Below, piece by piece: positions 12,848-25,400 of a stretch of DNA of 64,000 bases. This stretch comes from Symbiodinium natans. Its lineage: Eukaryota > Sar > Dinophyceae > Suessiales > Symbiodiniaceae. A program made the translations under genes and the position numbers. Position 1 is the first letter of the stretch; every line of letters starts with the position of its first letter. The stretch lies in NCBI GenBank assembly GCA_905221605.1, contig CAJNDS010000211.1, positions 122,001-186,000 of the forward strand, written 5' to 3'. Below the pieces are notes generated by a model. It was not told where the DNA came from. It did no database searches and saw nothing but the letters and a program-made list of their open reading frames with translations.

Positions 12848-12992
12848 CTGACACAGCAGACACGCAGCTCCCCTGTCGCCTGTCCCATGCCTCATTGGGC
12901 TCTAAAGCCGGAGAGGACCAGAAGTCGCCTTTGAGGTCCGCGGGAAGTGCGAAGACATACTGCCACCGCCTGCAAAACAGACATAATTCTAG

Positions 12993-13036
12993 GGTTGAGT
13001 GGGTTGGGGGTTTGGGGTTTAGGGCTTATGGCTTAG
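12993..13036. repeat. Short telomere-like repeat (TTTAGGG type)
   Basis: GGGTTGGGGGTTTGGGGTTTAG and following GGGCTTATGGCTTAG, a degenerate TTTAGGG series. It lies about 150 bp from the opposite-facing island at 12784, so the two could pair. Confidence 0.7.
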
Positions 13037-15024
13037 TCTGGGTTGTGTATGCACGGGCTGGCGTGCGACAACATTGTCGTTGCTGAGACATTGGCTGGCT
13101 GTTGTCAAACATCCTCCATCCGCAAATTTCCTAAGCTGATGCGAGAATGATTTCCATCGTGACAGGCTTCAAGGCGAGAACCGGAGTCTGCAGACTGACA
13201 ATCAAAGTTGCGCGAAAACCCAACATGTTCCGGAAGGGCACAACCTGTCATTGTGAATTCAGCTGAAGCTCAATCGAACTCCCCGGAACCAGTTGCATAG
13301 TCTCGGACGGCCGGGATGACGGAGACGACTCCTTGAACGGCAAACGGTTTGGGCACAAGCCAAGCTCTCAATTCACAACCTCTCTCCTCACGGGCCATCT
13401 GCACTAAGAATCAGACTTGTATTAGCACGGCAATGCTGCCTCTGTACATGTTGCTGGTTTGCAAAGAAACTCTTCTCCCTCCAGCGCTGCTCAAGTCTCC
13501 ACATGGACAGCTGCCATCTTAGCCAGGTCATGCTTCCTTCCTACATGACGAAGATACCCTCAAACTTGCCAAGGCCCTAAGAGTCCTATCGTAAAACGTG
13601 TACCGCTGTTCGGGATCAATCTGAATTTGGTGGAGGCAAGCATGCAAACCAACACCGTCACCCAAGTTTAGACTAGCCAAAACGATTTCAGTCATGAGCG
13701 ACATCACATGCCTGCCGATACACATTTACATGTATTCTAAGCTGTCATGAGATGCCATGATGTAGCCATCTGATGTACCTCATGTCTGCGGCAGCACACA
13801 ACATGCCAACCACTTGTTCAACATACACCGTTTTGTCATAGCAATCACGCTGCAAGGGAGATGTCCGATCCGCTAAATCAATGCTTCAATCCCCGGTGCC
13901 ACCCAGAGATTTGGATATATAGCATGGCCTACTGGCATCACGGAAGGCGCAGAATGCCTGATATTGCGCCGATCCTCTTCCCACAACCTGTTTCCTGGAA
14001 CGCTCAGCTGCGCTCCGAAGGCTCTGTGAATTGGCTTTCGGCACTGCTACCACCTGCAAACTGCGAACCTCTGCCTGCACGAAACAACTCCAACTCGCTG
14101 CACGAAGCTTGCGTCTGCCTTAAGCCCCAAATCCTAGGCGTAAGCAGTTTTGCCCAAACACCCTGAAGCCTAAAGCATCCGCCTGGATTTTTCTCAAATG
14201 TGTGCTTGACGCATCTTGCGCAGGTTGGATATGCCTTCGCTCTCTATGTAGCTCTCTTGGAACAAGTGCCCCGGGTCGCGGCACGGCGGAGCTGTCTGCT
14301 TCTTGCAAACTCCTTTCGCACAAAATGCAATGCAAAGGGTGCAGCTGCCTGCAAAGTACGTGTATGTTGCGCCAGTGGATGTATAAAGTTGTATATGTCT
14401 ACTGTTTTCCAGCTATCACAAATTGAACTTTCACCGAAAAAGCCGCTGCATGGGCTGACTGCACAGACGCTTGACAGATCACACGAAGGAATAAGGTGGC
14501 CCTGCAGACACTGAGAGGGTTGAGGCTTCAAGGATCCTCAGTCATTCTAGACAGCCTAAACCCTAAGCCCTTGATTCTAGACTCTGTAGACTTGCAAGTG
14601 CATCCAATGTCTGGACATGCCGACCTGGAGGATTCCATGTTGACAGGCGCCATGAGGGAAACTTTGTTCCGCAGGCCGTGAAACGAACGCAGACTGCTTT
14701 CGTCTGTCAGCAGCTTCGCTGGCCCAACGCACAAGCCATACCAAGATTTAACCTACGGTTAGGAGGGGCCGTGGTGCCCAACGCACGTGGGGCTCAGCAC
14801 GCGCATCAGCGCTCGTCGCCAGCCCTTCCTTTGTGCACGACCTGCGTGAATGCTCTGGGAATTCAAGACTCTTCTCGCCTTCCGGGTCCTCTTCGGAGAT
14901 TTGTTCTCGACATTTTTCTAGGGTTTGGAGATACAGTTATTCGGGTGCGGGCCATGCGCAGGAGACTACCTTTAAGCTTGTCGGACACAAGTCTCGTGAC
15001 TACGGGTTCTGGGTTGCTGTCAAG
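13037..15024. other. No recognisable gene
   Basis: Short, conflicting frames only. A short CCTAAACCCTAAGCCC telomere-like word lies at about 14558. Nothing else is identifiable. Confidence 0.4.
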
Positions 15025-15125
15025 GAACTTAGATTAAGTTACTACACTAAGGAAACCGTATTATTTACTGACTATATATATCCCCATTATGGTAACTCAA
15101 ATTGAGTTCCCTAGCAGCAACCCAG
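15025..15125. repeat. Diverged dispersed repeat, copy A
   Basis: TTAGATTAAGTTACTACACTAA, then TATATATCCCCATTATGGTAACTCAAA, then CCCTAGCAGCAACCCAG. The same ordered words recur at 15935-16055, where they are diverged and internally duplicated. AT-rich compared with its surroundings. Confidence 0.6.
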
Positions 15126-15427
15126 GGCTTTGTCGCACTTGCTGCAGATCTGGATGTACACTTCGGGCTTGTGGAGACTGCTGCATTGCTGAGCGGGTGC
15201 GACCTTCGTTCTTTGCCTGCCTGCATTCCTGATGCAACCCGAACACCGAAACCGCCAAACCCCAACATATGTAGAAGCAGATGGCACGCCGGAACCCTCC
15301 AAGCTACTGCTGGGACCCGAACTCATCCGTGGCTGTCGGGTAGGGCACAATGGGCCGGGTCCTTGGCATCCCCCATGCTCGAATTCCCCTCGCTCCGAGA
15401 CCCTTTGCCTGAATCGTTATCTTCCCG

Positions 15428-15453
15428 CGGGGGGGCCCGGGGGGGGGGGGGGG
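15428..15453. repeat. Poly-G tract
   Basis: A run of seven G, then CCC, then a run of more than ten G. It sits inside otherwise unremarkable sequence and can form G-quadruplex structures. Confidence 0.9.
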
Positions 15454-15549
15454 ACCGAAACCCTTGAAAATCTAACATAAAGGGGCATCTTGCTCCGAAA
15501 AGTTCCCACATCCAAGCAGGCCTGAGAAGATCCCGGACTGCATGCTCAG

Positions 15550-15665
15550 GGCTTAGGGCTTAGGGCTTAGGGCTTAGGGCTCAGGGATTCGGATTCGGGG
15601 TTTAGGGTGTATTTGGTTTAGAGTAGAGTTGAGGTTGAGGGTTCAGGGTTTAGGGTTTGGGGGCT
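15550..15665. repeat. Telomere-like repeat with GGGCTTA variant
   Basis: A perfect tandem of GGGCTTA units (15550-15580) passes into degenerate GGTTTAGGG words up to 15665. The variant unit GGGCTTA shows local homogenisation of a mutated telomere unit, that is, tandem amplification after insertion. Confidence 0.85.
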
Positions 15666-15934
15666 TCCGTTACGCCAACAAACCTTCAGGCACAACCCTA
15701 AACCGGAAACCCTGCAGACGCTAAACTGGAGTCTGGGTCGCCCGGCGTGGGATTGCTCTCAAAGATCCTGAGAGGCTCGATGGCGTGAACCGTGACTTAG
15801 AATATCATTCTCTATACTATAATGTCAGAACCCCAATATAGTACTGGGAATTGTTTAGGCCCCTATATAATCTACTTTCTAAAAATAGGTGTCCAGTCAA
15901 GTTCACTGCATTGCCGTCGGGAACGACTGCAAAG

Positions 15935-16055
15935 CATAGAGCTTAAATTAACTTACTATACTAATAAAACCCTAGTATATACTAGATATCCCCGTAACTC
16001 AAACTATGTTCTAGATATCCCCGTAACTCAAACTATGTTCCTTAACAGCAGCCCA
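15935..16055. repeat. Diverged dispersed repeat, copy B, with a 29-bp tandem duplication
   Basis: It resembles 15025-15125 (TTAAATTAACTTACTATACTAA and following). Two perfect 29-bp copies beginning CTAGATATCCCCGTAACTC lie head to tail at 15982-16010 and 16011-16039. The copy ends in CTTAACAGCAGCCCAGA, matching copy A's CCTAGCAGCAACCCAGG. Confidence 0.7.
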
Positions 16056-17546
16056 GATGACTCCGCGACGAAACACACCGAGGCCCCCTGCCCATCGCGA
16101 GGCTGGTTGATTCGGCGAGCCCGGCGCTTCGGAATGGCTCGCCTTGGGCCCATGGTCTGAGTACCCCGTCGTCCGATAGGCCTTCCATCGTGTTTCTGCA
16201 AGGCTGCATGCCCTATATTCCTATACACCGTTCAGGGTAAGCAGAACTCTGCACGGTGGGCGCACGCGCGCATGGGGTTTACGGCTACGGACTTTCAAGC
16301 CGCGCTGAGCGGATGGAACAACGGCGCCGCCAAAAGAGCCAGCACGCAAATCCTGATCAAGGCAGCGGCAGCAGGAAAAGGAACCCCAAAGAAATCATTT
16401 CGGTCTTGGTGACCGGGTCATGGGCCACACAGCACGCCCTTCGCCTTGCTAGTGTGTCAAAAACACACGGCACCGACTTCAAGCCCAAAATCCCCCCGAC
16501 TTTGCCTCTGGAAAAGTACAGAGCCCCGGCAACACAAGCCAAGACCACGTTGAAGCCGGACGAACCCCTAAGGACCCTTTTGACAGCCGCCAAAACGAGC
16601 TGGGAGCCTGGCTTCCATGCCACAGGCCTGGAAGGAGGTCAGGGATATTTTTCAAGTACGAACCTTAGGGATAACATTCCTTTGAAGCTCTTTCAAGCTG
16701 TAGGGCTTGTGTCAAGCAACCTCGGTTTTTGAAGCTGATCCCGCCCCCCAAGAAGCTCAAGTGTTTCCGACTGTACACCTACGCCGAATGCTGAGCTGTT
16801 TATGCATGGCTTTCATACAGGCGGGGTTCAAACGGTGCATCCTGCATAAAGGAGCCTTAAAAGGAGCCTTAAAAAGAAGCCAATGCGAATTCATTCGATC
16901 TTACTCACAGGGTCACTAAAGCGAAGTATGGTCCGGCTCCCTGATTTAAGCGTTCGTGGACGCATGGTATAGACTTAGGAGATCATTATGTTCGGGGAAA
17001 GCTTCGATCCCGAAGCAAGCCGAAGCTAACCCTCCTCCGAAAACTCCACAAGCCCTCGACTTCGGTCCACTTCAGGGGCCCGAACTGGTCCGACGGAGGT
17101 CGCATGAACGCAACTGCCGCCGCGGGCTCGGCCACCCTCTCGAGCCTTGGGACGAGCTTCGTGCCTTGTTTTGGTTTCCTGGCTTGGAAACTTGGGCTTG
17201 GGAGGGTTTCCATGGCATCCATAAGCCAACCAAAACTACCGGTGTGAAACGCCACAGTGATAACCTCGTGATAGGGGTGCTTGACGGCACTTGCTAACGT
17301 GGCTACATCATCATCAAAAGAGCTGGGATCGCCGATTGCTGTGGGCTTGATGGGTGGAAATGCACCCGTGCGCATGTGCGTGCACTGGAACCGGCAAGAA
17401 GTGACATGTCTCCATCTGGTTCTCTGTTTTGGTATGTTGCTGGTCTAGTCCATCTTTCACTCCAGCCTGCCACGGGGATCGCTACTGAAAAAATCGAAAG
17501 GTCAAGGTTTGGGAACTGACACCGTGAATGGATCCCGAAACGAACT
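16056..17546. other. No recognisable gene
   Basis: A 158-residue plus frame (16256-16732) is Arg/Lys-rich at its start and has no known motif. A 129-residue minus frame lies at 16986-17375. A 12-bp direct repeat AAAGGAGCCTTA occurs near 16848-16872. No gene can be supported. Confidence 0.35.
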
Positions 17547-18130
17547 AAACCCTAACCCCAAGCTATACAGAGATGCTAGCCCTGAAACGACAAGCCTCCC
17601 CCAACTGACCAGATCCTCTGAAACCCTAAACCCTAAACTGTAACTAGCTTCAGGGCCCAAAGGCTTCCCCGGTTACACGAGAACTCGGACCCGAATCCCT
17701 AAACACTAAGCCCCAAACTCTAAACACTGAACTTCAACCCTTCACCCTAAACGCTGAGCCCCAAACCCTCATCCCTAAACCCAAAACCCTCAACCCACAT
17801 CCCTCATATCGAAGCCTAAATACTAACCCCTTCTTCCTTAGGGTTCCTTATGAGACTTATACTATAAAAGAGCCCAAAACTCTGTTCTAATTGTTAAGGC
17901 ACATAGGCACCTTAAACCCTAAACCCCCAAACCCCCAAACCCCTAAACCCTTAAACCCCTAAACCCCTAAACCCCTCAACCCCTAAACCCCTAAACTCCT
18001 AAACTCCTAAACTCCTAAACCCCTAAACCCCGAAACCCCTAAACCCCTAAACCCCTTAACCCGAAACCCCTAAACCCCTAAACTCCTAAGCCCCTAAACC
18101 CCTAAACCCCTAAACCCCTAAACCTACAAC
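17547..18130. repeat. Large telomere-like array, partly with an 8-bp period
   Basis: Scattered CCCTAAA words from 17547 become dense after 17696. From about 17911 to 18122 the sequence is nearly continuous CCCCTAAA with CTCCTAAA, CCCCGAAA and CCCTTAAA variants. The period here is 8, not the canonical 7. This is the largest island in the window. Local homogenisation of CTCCTAAA in three adjacent units again points to tandem expansion in place. Confidence 0.9.
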
Positions 18131-20570
18131 CTGGGCCTTATGGGTTCCCTTCACCAGGTAGGTCCCCTGCTGCGCGCTCTCGCCGGCGCCGGCCCTGGGA
18201 AGCGAAAGGGAGGAGTCCTTAAAGGCTGTTATAAGGGAGCTGTTGAACAGGGTGCTGTAGAGGTTTTTCAACGGATTTAGGGTCTTAGGGTTTGGAGCTT
18301 GGGATGTTAGAAGGCTCTCTAAGGTCATATAGGGGTGAATGGGTTAGGTCGGGTATAAGTCCCCCTTAACCTCCAAGTAATTTGGGGGGCCTTAATTGAA
18401 TACTCTTCCTTAGGGTTCCGTAATGCAAGTGTTCTTTAAGGGAGCCCAGAACCCTATTCTACGTACTAAGGCTCCTACATTAAGCCATATTCGGTTAGAA
18501 GTAGGAGAACTATAAGTACAACCCATATTCGGGGACTGTTAACCCCACTGATGAATACCCATGAGCCTCCAAGTAGGAGAGATCGGGTTTAGGGGTTGGA
18601 TTAGGGGCTGCTAGGTGCTTGTGCGACTGGCGCTGAGTGTCGTGGGGTTTGAGTCATGGCTGCTTTCCACGGCTTTTGGGACCCACAGTTTCCTTGCTCA
18701 GGGCTTGTGGCTCAGGGGTTAGGGCTTACGGTGGTTTATAGGGTTAAGGGCTTAGGGTTTAGGGAGGCTGCAGGAATCTGCAGCCCTTCGTCGGGATGGA
18801 TCTAGGGCAACTGATGACATACAACCTCACACGACCGTGGTGCTGCCTACTTCCTTCTTCGAGGGCCTACGGCGTCGAATTGCAGGTCGGTGCTTGGGCA
18901 ACAAGCTTAGACTAAGAACCTCTGAAGCTTAGGGGGTTTAGGGCCTTGTCCAACAGCATGAGCATGACCATTTTGTTATCTGAAGGCCTTGTGCAAGGCA
19001 GCTCGAACGAGCACAGAGCACCCTCAAACTTTGGGGGCATGTGAGCTCTCAATCTGTTTTCTGAGGCCCCCACCCCCGCTCCACCGCGGGCCTGCCAATC
19101 GCATTCTCACAGCCTAAACCACAAGTTGCCTTCGAATCTGTGAGTAAGACATCACGGCGTTGCATCAACTACGATTCTTGCGCCAGTTCAGCAACCAAAC
19201 CTGTGCGATCTACCCTCCTCCCGGGGCTGGGCGATGGCATTGGTTGAACCATCCGATTGCATACCAGCATCGCAACAATTGCGCTTCAATCGATGTTGGG
19301 CTAATGCTGCTGATTGATGCACCGGAGTCGAAGCATGACGAAGGAAACGTGGGAACAAATGATGCAGAAGAAGAAATTGGTTAGGATGAAGATGAAGTGT
19401 AACAGAGTAGCAGATGGTACTTGTACAACTAAGAGCACTATTAGCATTCTAGCACTGCCAATACTACGACGACGACGGAGCAGAAAGGGCAGCCGCAGTG
19501 GCAGCTCATGTAGCTGTTGGTGTTGCTGCTGTCGTTTCTGATAATCTGATACTGTTGCTTCCCAGTTTTCGAAGTCTGGCTTCTAAAGCCCAACTTTCGT
19601 CAGCTTTCCCTAAACTCCAACCACTAAACCCACGGTTTACGCTAACCCTAAAGCCCAAGACCTCATAAGGACCCCTCGAGGGCCCGGCTCCACAAACGGC
19701 GAAGACCCGCCAGAGCGCACCGGCTGCACCGGGCTGGGCTTTGCCTGAGCGCTGAACAGTCACGGCCGAAGTTGTGCGATTTTTGGGAATGGACTTAGGG
19801 ATGAGGTTTAGGAAAGGGTTTTCGGGTTCAGGGTTTAGGGATTGTATTGGGTTTGAGTTGAAAAATTCAGGCTACGGAGTTCCAAAGCAGAAGGAGGACT
19901 CGAAAACAGACTGAAAGATCCCACATTGCAAAAAACTGCGGGTCGGGAAACGAAGGTGCATCACAGCCAAAAGAACCCGAGTTTGAGGTCTGGTCTGTCC
20001 TGTCTGGGTCAAAGTGGGCGCTACAAACTTTGCAGTGTACTCAATAACTTTGGGGGCTGTGAGAGCTAGCCGTTCTAGTCTGGGAACCCAAATTTCCGAG
20101 GCTCGCAGCCGAAAACCCCAAAGGCTGGCCCCATGCCGCTTTCGACAATAAGGCCCGCGGCTTAATATTGCCTCATCCTAAACCCAGGCACTCAAACACC
20201 CTGAACCTCGTACATATTGGGTTCCCCATTTCGAAAAACGGCAAGCCAAGGCATAGGACCAAGAAGAATACGAAAACAACAACAGTAAGAATAAGACTAA
20301 TAAGAATAAAGATAATAACAATAATAATGACTGAGGCTTCGGCACGCCCGGTGCAGCTCATCTCTCGGGCACAGCAGCAGAACTGGCAGCGAGAGAGACC
20401 CTAACCACTAGCGGGCTTGATGCCTGGTGAGACTTCAAGATTCTACACTCGGAACCTGAGACTGCCTGAGACCCCATCAGGCATTGCATGTGTTGCATGA
20501 AAGAACATGCCCCATTCATCTTGCAATACTCCCCCACACACACAAGATACGCACATAAATCTACGTATGT
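18131..20570. other. No gene; scattered telomere-like words
   Basis: Isolated TTTAGGG-type words occur at about 18268, 18710-18768, 18930, 19610-19655 and 19797-19850. A purine-rich stretch with AATAAGA/AATAATA words lies at 20280-20330. The frame at 19160-19384 ends in an acidic tail but has no recognisable domain. Confidence 0.5.
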
Positions 20571-20900
20571 ACATATGTGTGTATAGTTATGTACACATGC
20601 TTGCATGTGAGCAAGCAACCAAACAAGCAAGTCAGTGCGTCTGCATGTATCCATGCATGCATGCATGCATGCATGCATGTGTGCAGGTATGCATGTAAGC
20701 ACGTGTGCAAGTATGGGTATATTCATGCGCATGTGCATGTTGCAAGCATGCAGGTATGCTTTTAGAGGACATACATACATATGTACATACATACCTACAA
20801 TTGTTTTGAGATATATATATATATATATTTATTTATTTATACGTGTGTGTGTGTGTGTGGTCCGTCAATGTGTGTGTTTGTACATATATACACATAGATA
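20571..20900. repeat. Cluster of GCAT, AT and GT microsatellites
   Basis: A TATGTACATATGTGTGTA-like start, then (GCAT)n at 20651-20680, ACATACATAC words at 20770-20800, (AT)n at 20811-20830, TTTA repeats and (GT)n at 20843-20858. Frames across it (Met-His-Ala-Cys repeats) are artefacts. Confidence 0.9.
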
Positions 20901-22360
20901 CATATATGAGCTTACATATATTCACGTATGCAAGCATTGGCATGATTTCCAGTGACGTGACACCAAACAACTGCGGCGCAGCGCAGCGCTCACAGACCCC
21001 ACCAGCAGCCTGCGCCAGGAACATGAAGGACTCCATGGATTCGCAATGACACAAACTGTAGGATCTCAGGCAACCCTGCAGACAAAGTACGAATGAGCTC
21101 GAGCCATCAGCGCAACGACCACGGGTGCGTCTCGATTCAGTCAATGTTTGGGCATCGGATGAAGATAACCTACTGCTTGACAAGTTGTCTCGAGGTGCTT
21201 GTTTTCTTGACATCGTTCTCATGCTCAGCCCAGCTGTACGAGTGGTGTCGTCATATCCGTGAAGGGTCTAAAAACCCGTGGGTATGGTTGTAGCTTCTGT
21301 CAGTACACAGTCTTAGGGGCTGAGTACCCTGGCCCAAGAAAGGTTAACCTTTTCAATTATGGTCGGGTTATATAAACCCCAAAAGGTTACAAGTTGCCCT
21401 AAACCCTAAACCCCTAAACCCCAAACCCTAAACCCCAAAAGGTTAAAGGTTACCTACTCAGCCACTAAGCAATTATGACTGGGGACCTCTGAGGCAGCTC
21501 CCGCTCAAACCTGAAGCCTTCTGTCTGCTACTCCTGAAATCCGAGAAATGCGCGTCTGCTATCTTTCCATGCGTAGCCATAGGTTTAAATAGTAGTGTTG
21601 TTATCAGAAATATGAACTGCAAAACCCGAAAATACGTGCATCTGGCGATGGTACGTTTTGCCTGAAACACTTCTTTGCAGAAAAACAGAAATGTCAGAAT
21701 GATGCCTCAAAGCCGCGTTACACCCTCCATCCGACTGCAAGAAGTTCTGCAGCAATGCGACGTGTGATATCCTGCATTCACCATATGTCCAAATATCCAG
21801 CATAACCCACGTGGATGCTATTCTTACAGAAGCAGATTAACATGGTTTCTCGCAACGAAGAATGGCCCTGCAAACCCCACAACAAACAACAAAAAAAAAC
21901 TACAACAAATCCTACAAACTCCTAAGAGTAGTAGCACTACCTGCAGCAAACCGGCCTGCCAAATGTTCAGCATACTAGACTAGAGAAGGTGCCTTTTGGA
22001 TCTGCAGCTTGCGACGCTCCAAGGTGTAAGCCCAAACCGCGTTTGCGCGTTTGGGCAACAAAACGCACAGGCTCATCGACCCCAGTGTGCTTTGTTTACG
22101 CGCATCAAGCTCAGCCTCCCCCACCCCGGCCGACATCAATGATCTCGATGGATCCCCAGCTCACAATATACCACAACTGTCCCACAAAAAGTGTCGTTGT
22201 AACTGACATACAGCCTTCACTAGACCCAGAGATTTAGGGCTCGGGGTGCCCGCAGACGAGGCGTACCGGCCCTAAAGCAACCGAGAACGACGAGCAACTG
22301 CACCGAGAGTTTGTGGCAGCCAGTTCTCTTCGCAACACCACCCCCGGAAGCCCAGTATAC
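20901..22360. other. No recognisable gene; one telomere-like island
   Basis: CCCTAAACCCCTAAACCCC words lie at 21397-21440, bracketed by two copies of an AAAGGTTA word. Otherwise there are only short frames and an A-rich run at 21890. Confidence 0.5.
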
Positions 22361-22492
22361 TACAACTCTTGCAACTATAGCAACTATAGCAACCACTATA
22401 GCATAAAGCAACTAAAAGCAACTAAAGCAACTATAGCAACTATAGCAACTGTAGCAACTGTAGGAACTATAGCAACTACAGCAACTATAACC
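22361..22492. repeat. 9-bp tandem repeat AGCAACTAT
   Basis: About 13 imperfect units of AGCAACTAT with AGCAACTAA, AGCAACTGT and AGGAACTAT variants. As 9 is a multiple of 3 it keeps a frame open (Asn-Tyr-Ser or Ala-Thr-Ile). Composition and imperfection suggest non-coding. Confidence 0.85.
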
Positions 22493-25400
22493 TGAGCATT
22501 TCTCGTCTTGACAGCCCTCGGTCGGCCCCGTGGCCTGGGGGAGATTGGGTATCAAACACTTGAAGCTCCGCCAACTTCTCAGATGCATGACCCCAGTACT
22601 GTATTTTGTTATACTGTGAAGGGCAAAGGTTGCATTATGCCGTGATACTGAAGAATCTGATATGGTTGGAGAGCCTTTCGCTCCGCAGAAGGCTTTGAAT
22701 CCTCCAGCTGTGCGAATTAAACCGTTAAAGACACGTAAATGCTAAACTTGCCTCCTAGCCCCACAAAAGGGCTTTGGGCACTCACCTGAGGGGGGGGGGG
22801 GGGGCGCTTCGGCGCTTCAGCTTAATCAAATGTCCTGGTAAACTCTACAACCTGCCAATTCCTAAAATCCCCACAATGTGCCAATCTGTATACATATATG
22901 TATATATATATATACATACATACACAAATACAACATACATGTGTTTCGGGACAACAAGCCCATATGTGTGCAATTTTGAGGTCCAGAACGTTAAGACCCA
23001 AACCCCTCAAGCCTCAAAAGCTGAAAGTTCCAGCATCCTACAGCTATGGGTGATACCTCACTCTTCTGAGAGTTTTTCGCTGAAAATGGCTCTGAGGATT
23101 AGGCTGGCCGGTAAGCCCCAAGTTTCCTATGAAGAAACACTGTCGTGTGCAATTTGTATACGATGGCATGCTATAGTATCATATAAAAACATATACCGTG
23201 GTATACTATCAGTATGTAGCGACCCCACTAGACCGTGATACGCTGTGGCTGAATGTCTAGTCAAAAATTCCTGCGGAAAGCGTGGGAGTCAATGCTTGAA
23301 AACTTGCAGATATGTATCTAACTCTTTTGGTTCTCGAGTGTGAATACGCAATATTGAGGTGGCGGGCGTTATAGATGTTAGGGGGATGGGAGTACATGCA
23401 TTGCTTTGGTGGTGCTAGGCTCAGAGGACTCAGAACGAGGTAATGAGTATTCGAAACACGCAGTAGGTTCATTAGTCTGACGGTCTGACAATACAACGAC
23501 CCGACAAACGCGCCCTACTTGGCACAAATCGCTCTACTTGACTTGGATTATGCCCTGAACTCAGCAAACCTTCCGCCCGGCCCTCAGCGGCACATACTCT
23601 TGTATGGCAACCGGCAGAAAAATTGAAGGGCTGTGCTCCAACAGCCACGATCTCTGCCAGGGCTCATGGTGCCGCAGCATTTCACAAACGCATCATTGCT
23701 ACGGAAATACTGTGACAGCCAGTTCAAGCAGCTCAGCCAGGAAGAGAGGCGCGGCTCCCAGCGCACTTGTCCGGTTCTTCGATTTAAGGGCGCAAGTACG
23801 TCCTAAGGTCGCCGGACTTGGAGTCCCTTAAGGCATGATCCGCAGAGCGAGGCCAGTACACAAGCATGCACTGGAACCCTGATACGAGCAAAGACCTTCC
23901 GACATGGAGGCACAAGTGCATCCAAGGATCCCCCAAAACCTGTACATGGTATTCTCCAATGGCGCCCAGATCGCCTTCAGGTCGCCCGTGTTTTTCGGGG
24001 GAGTGGGCGTCAGCGTGAAAGGTGTCCAAGTCGCTGTCGAGCCTGATTGCAACCCCGTCACTTCTTGCACACTACAACGCAAAATCTGCGGAAGCACATT
24101 TGAAAAACGTGTCAAGATAGAGGCGAGAAAGGAAATGAAAACAACATCACAGCACTGGTCCTTTCCACGCAAGAGGTTTACCAACTCATGGCATGAAATG
24201 CAAAAGTTTCGAAAGCTGCAGATCATGGAGGGGCCATCAGAAATATGTGTCAATAAATGTCAATAAACGCATAGGCCGAGGGGCAGCCAAAGGTCTTGCT
24301 CTACCGTTCCAAGCAAACTGAGGCCCGTACATGCACCCCCAAGGTTTCAATCCGACAAAAACAGCGTACCATACGAGCCTTTCGGATGCTCCACGCTGAC
24401 AAGAGCACGCGAGACCATGTGATATGCAAGATTTTCGTACATTGCGTGTGTGCAAGTGATGCATTTCCACATAATCCACGCGGTTTGCATGCGAGGTTGC
24501 CGGACCTTCTACGTATAAAAAACGAAGCGTTGGGTTTGTCGTCTTATTTCATGACATTTCAAGCAGCAACACACTGGTCTCTAGTTATAAGCATGCAATT
24601 ATGAAAAAAAATGAGGCTTATCAGGCAAGCATTTGCTTTTGCATTTCTGGGAATGAAAGCACGCACGCATAACCTTCTTGAGGTCTGTCTTGCTTACCCA
24701 TGTAAATGACATGCACTTGCCCCGCCCGCCCCTCCCTCCCCACAGACCTCTCCGGGATTGCTTCAAAAATACCTCCCGGGAAGGGAGTTCCCACTTTGAG
24801 AGCCGTTTGCGGACGACAAAAATGCCGACTCGAATTTTCTCCAGATTCAGGAAATTCCAACATGGCATCCATCTGCGAATCGTTTCGTGCTGATTGAAGT
24901 CGTTCCGCTCTGAAGGAGTTCCCGCACTGTAGGCCAACCTAGTCAAGGTAGAAAATCAACACCACAGACATGAAGGAGAAAGCCTTGGAAAGGAGGGAGG
25001 TGGCAGGGTGGGGCCGCGTTTGACCACATCCAAATGTGTACACATCTTTTACGCAGGTGCATGTATGTAGATATGAGCTGCACTGATTCTTCGAGAAGTA
25101 AGGCGCCCACCTGTTAATGAATGCACGTACCAAGTCCGTCCGTCACCACCCAATCCGCCTGCTCCGTCAGTGCCAACTCCGCCTTGGACCTGGCTTTGCG
25201 GAAGCTTATACGACAGCAAGAGCACACTTGCAATGTACTATCGTACGCCTCAGAAAACCATAATATACCATAGCATAAGCAATGAGAGCATGATCAAAAC
25301 CAGTGGTACACTTGCTAACGCAACAGCGGTTTCTTTCCTAATCACTTTGGCACAAGAGACGATCATCTCTGTGCCCGTCCAGACGGCTTCGTGGCCGAGT

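Noticed and set aside
20507-20955. Met-His-Ala-Cys-rich frames
   Set aside because: Translations of GCAT and CATA microsatellites.
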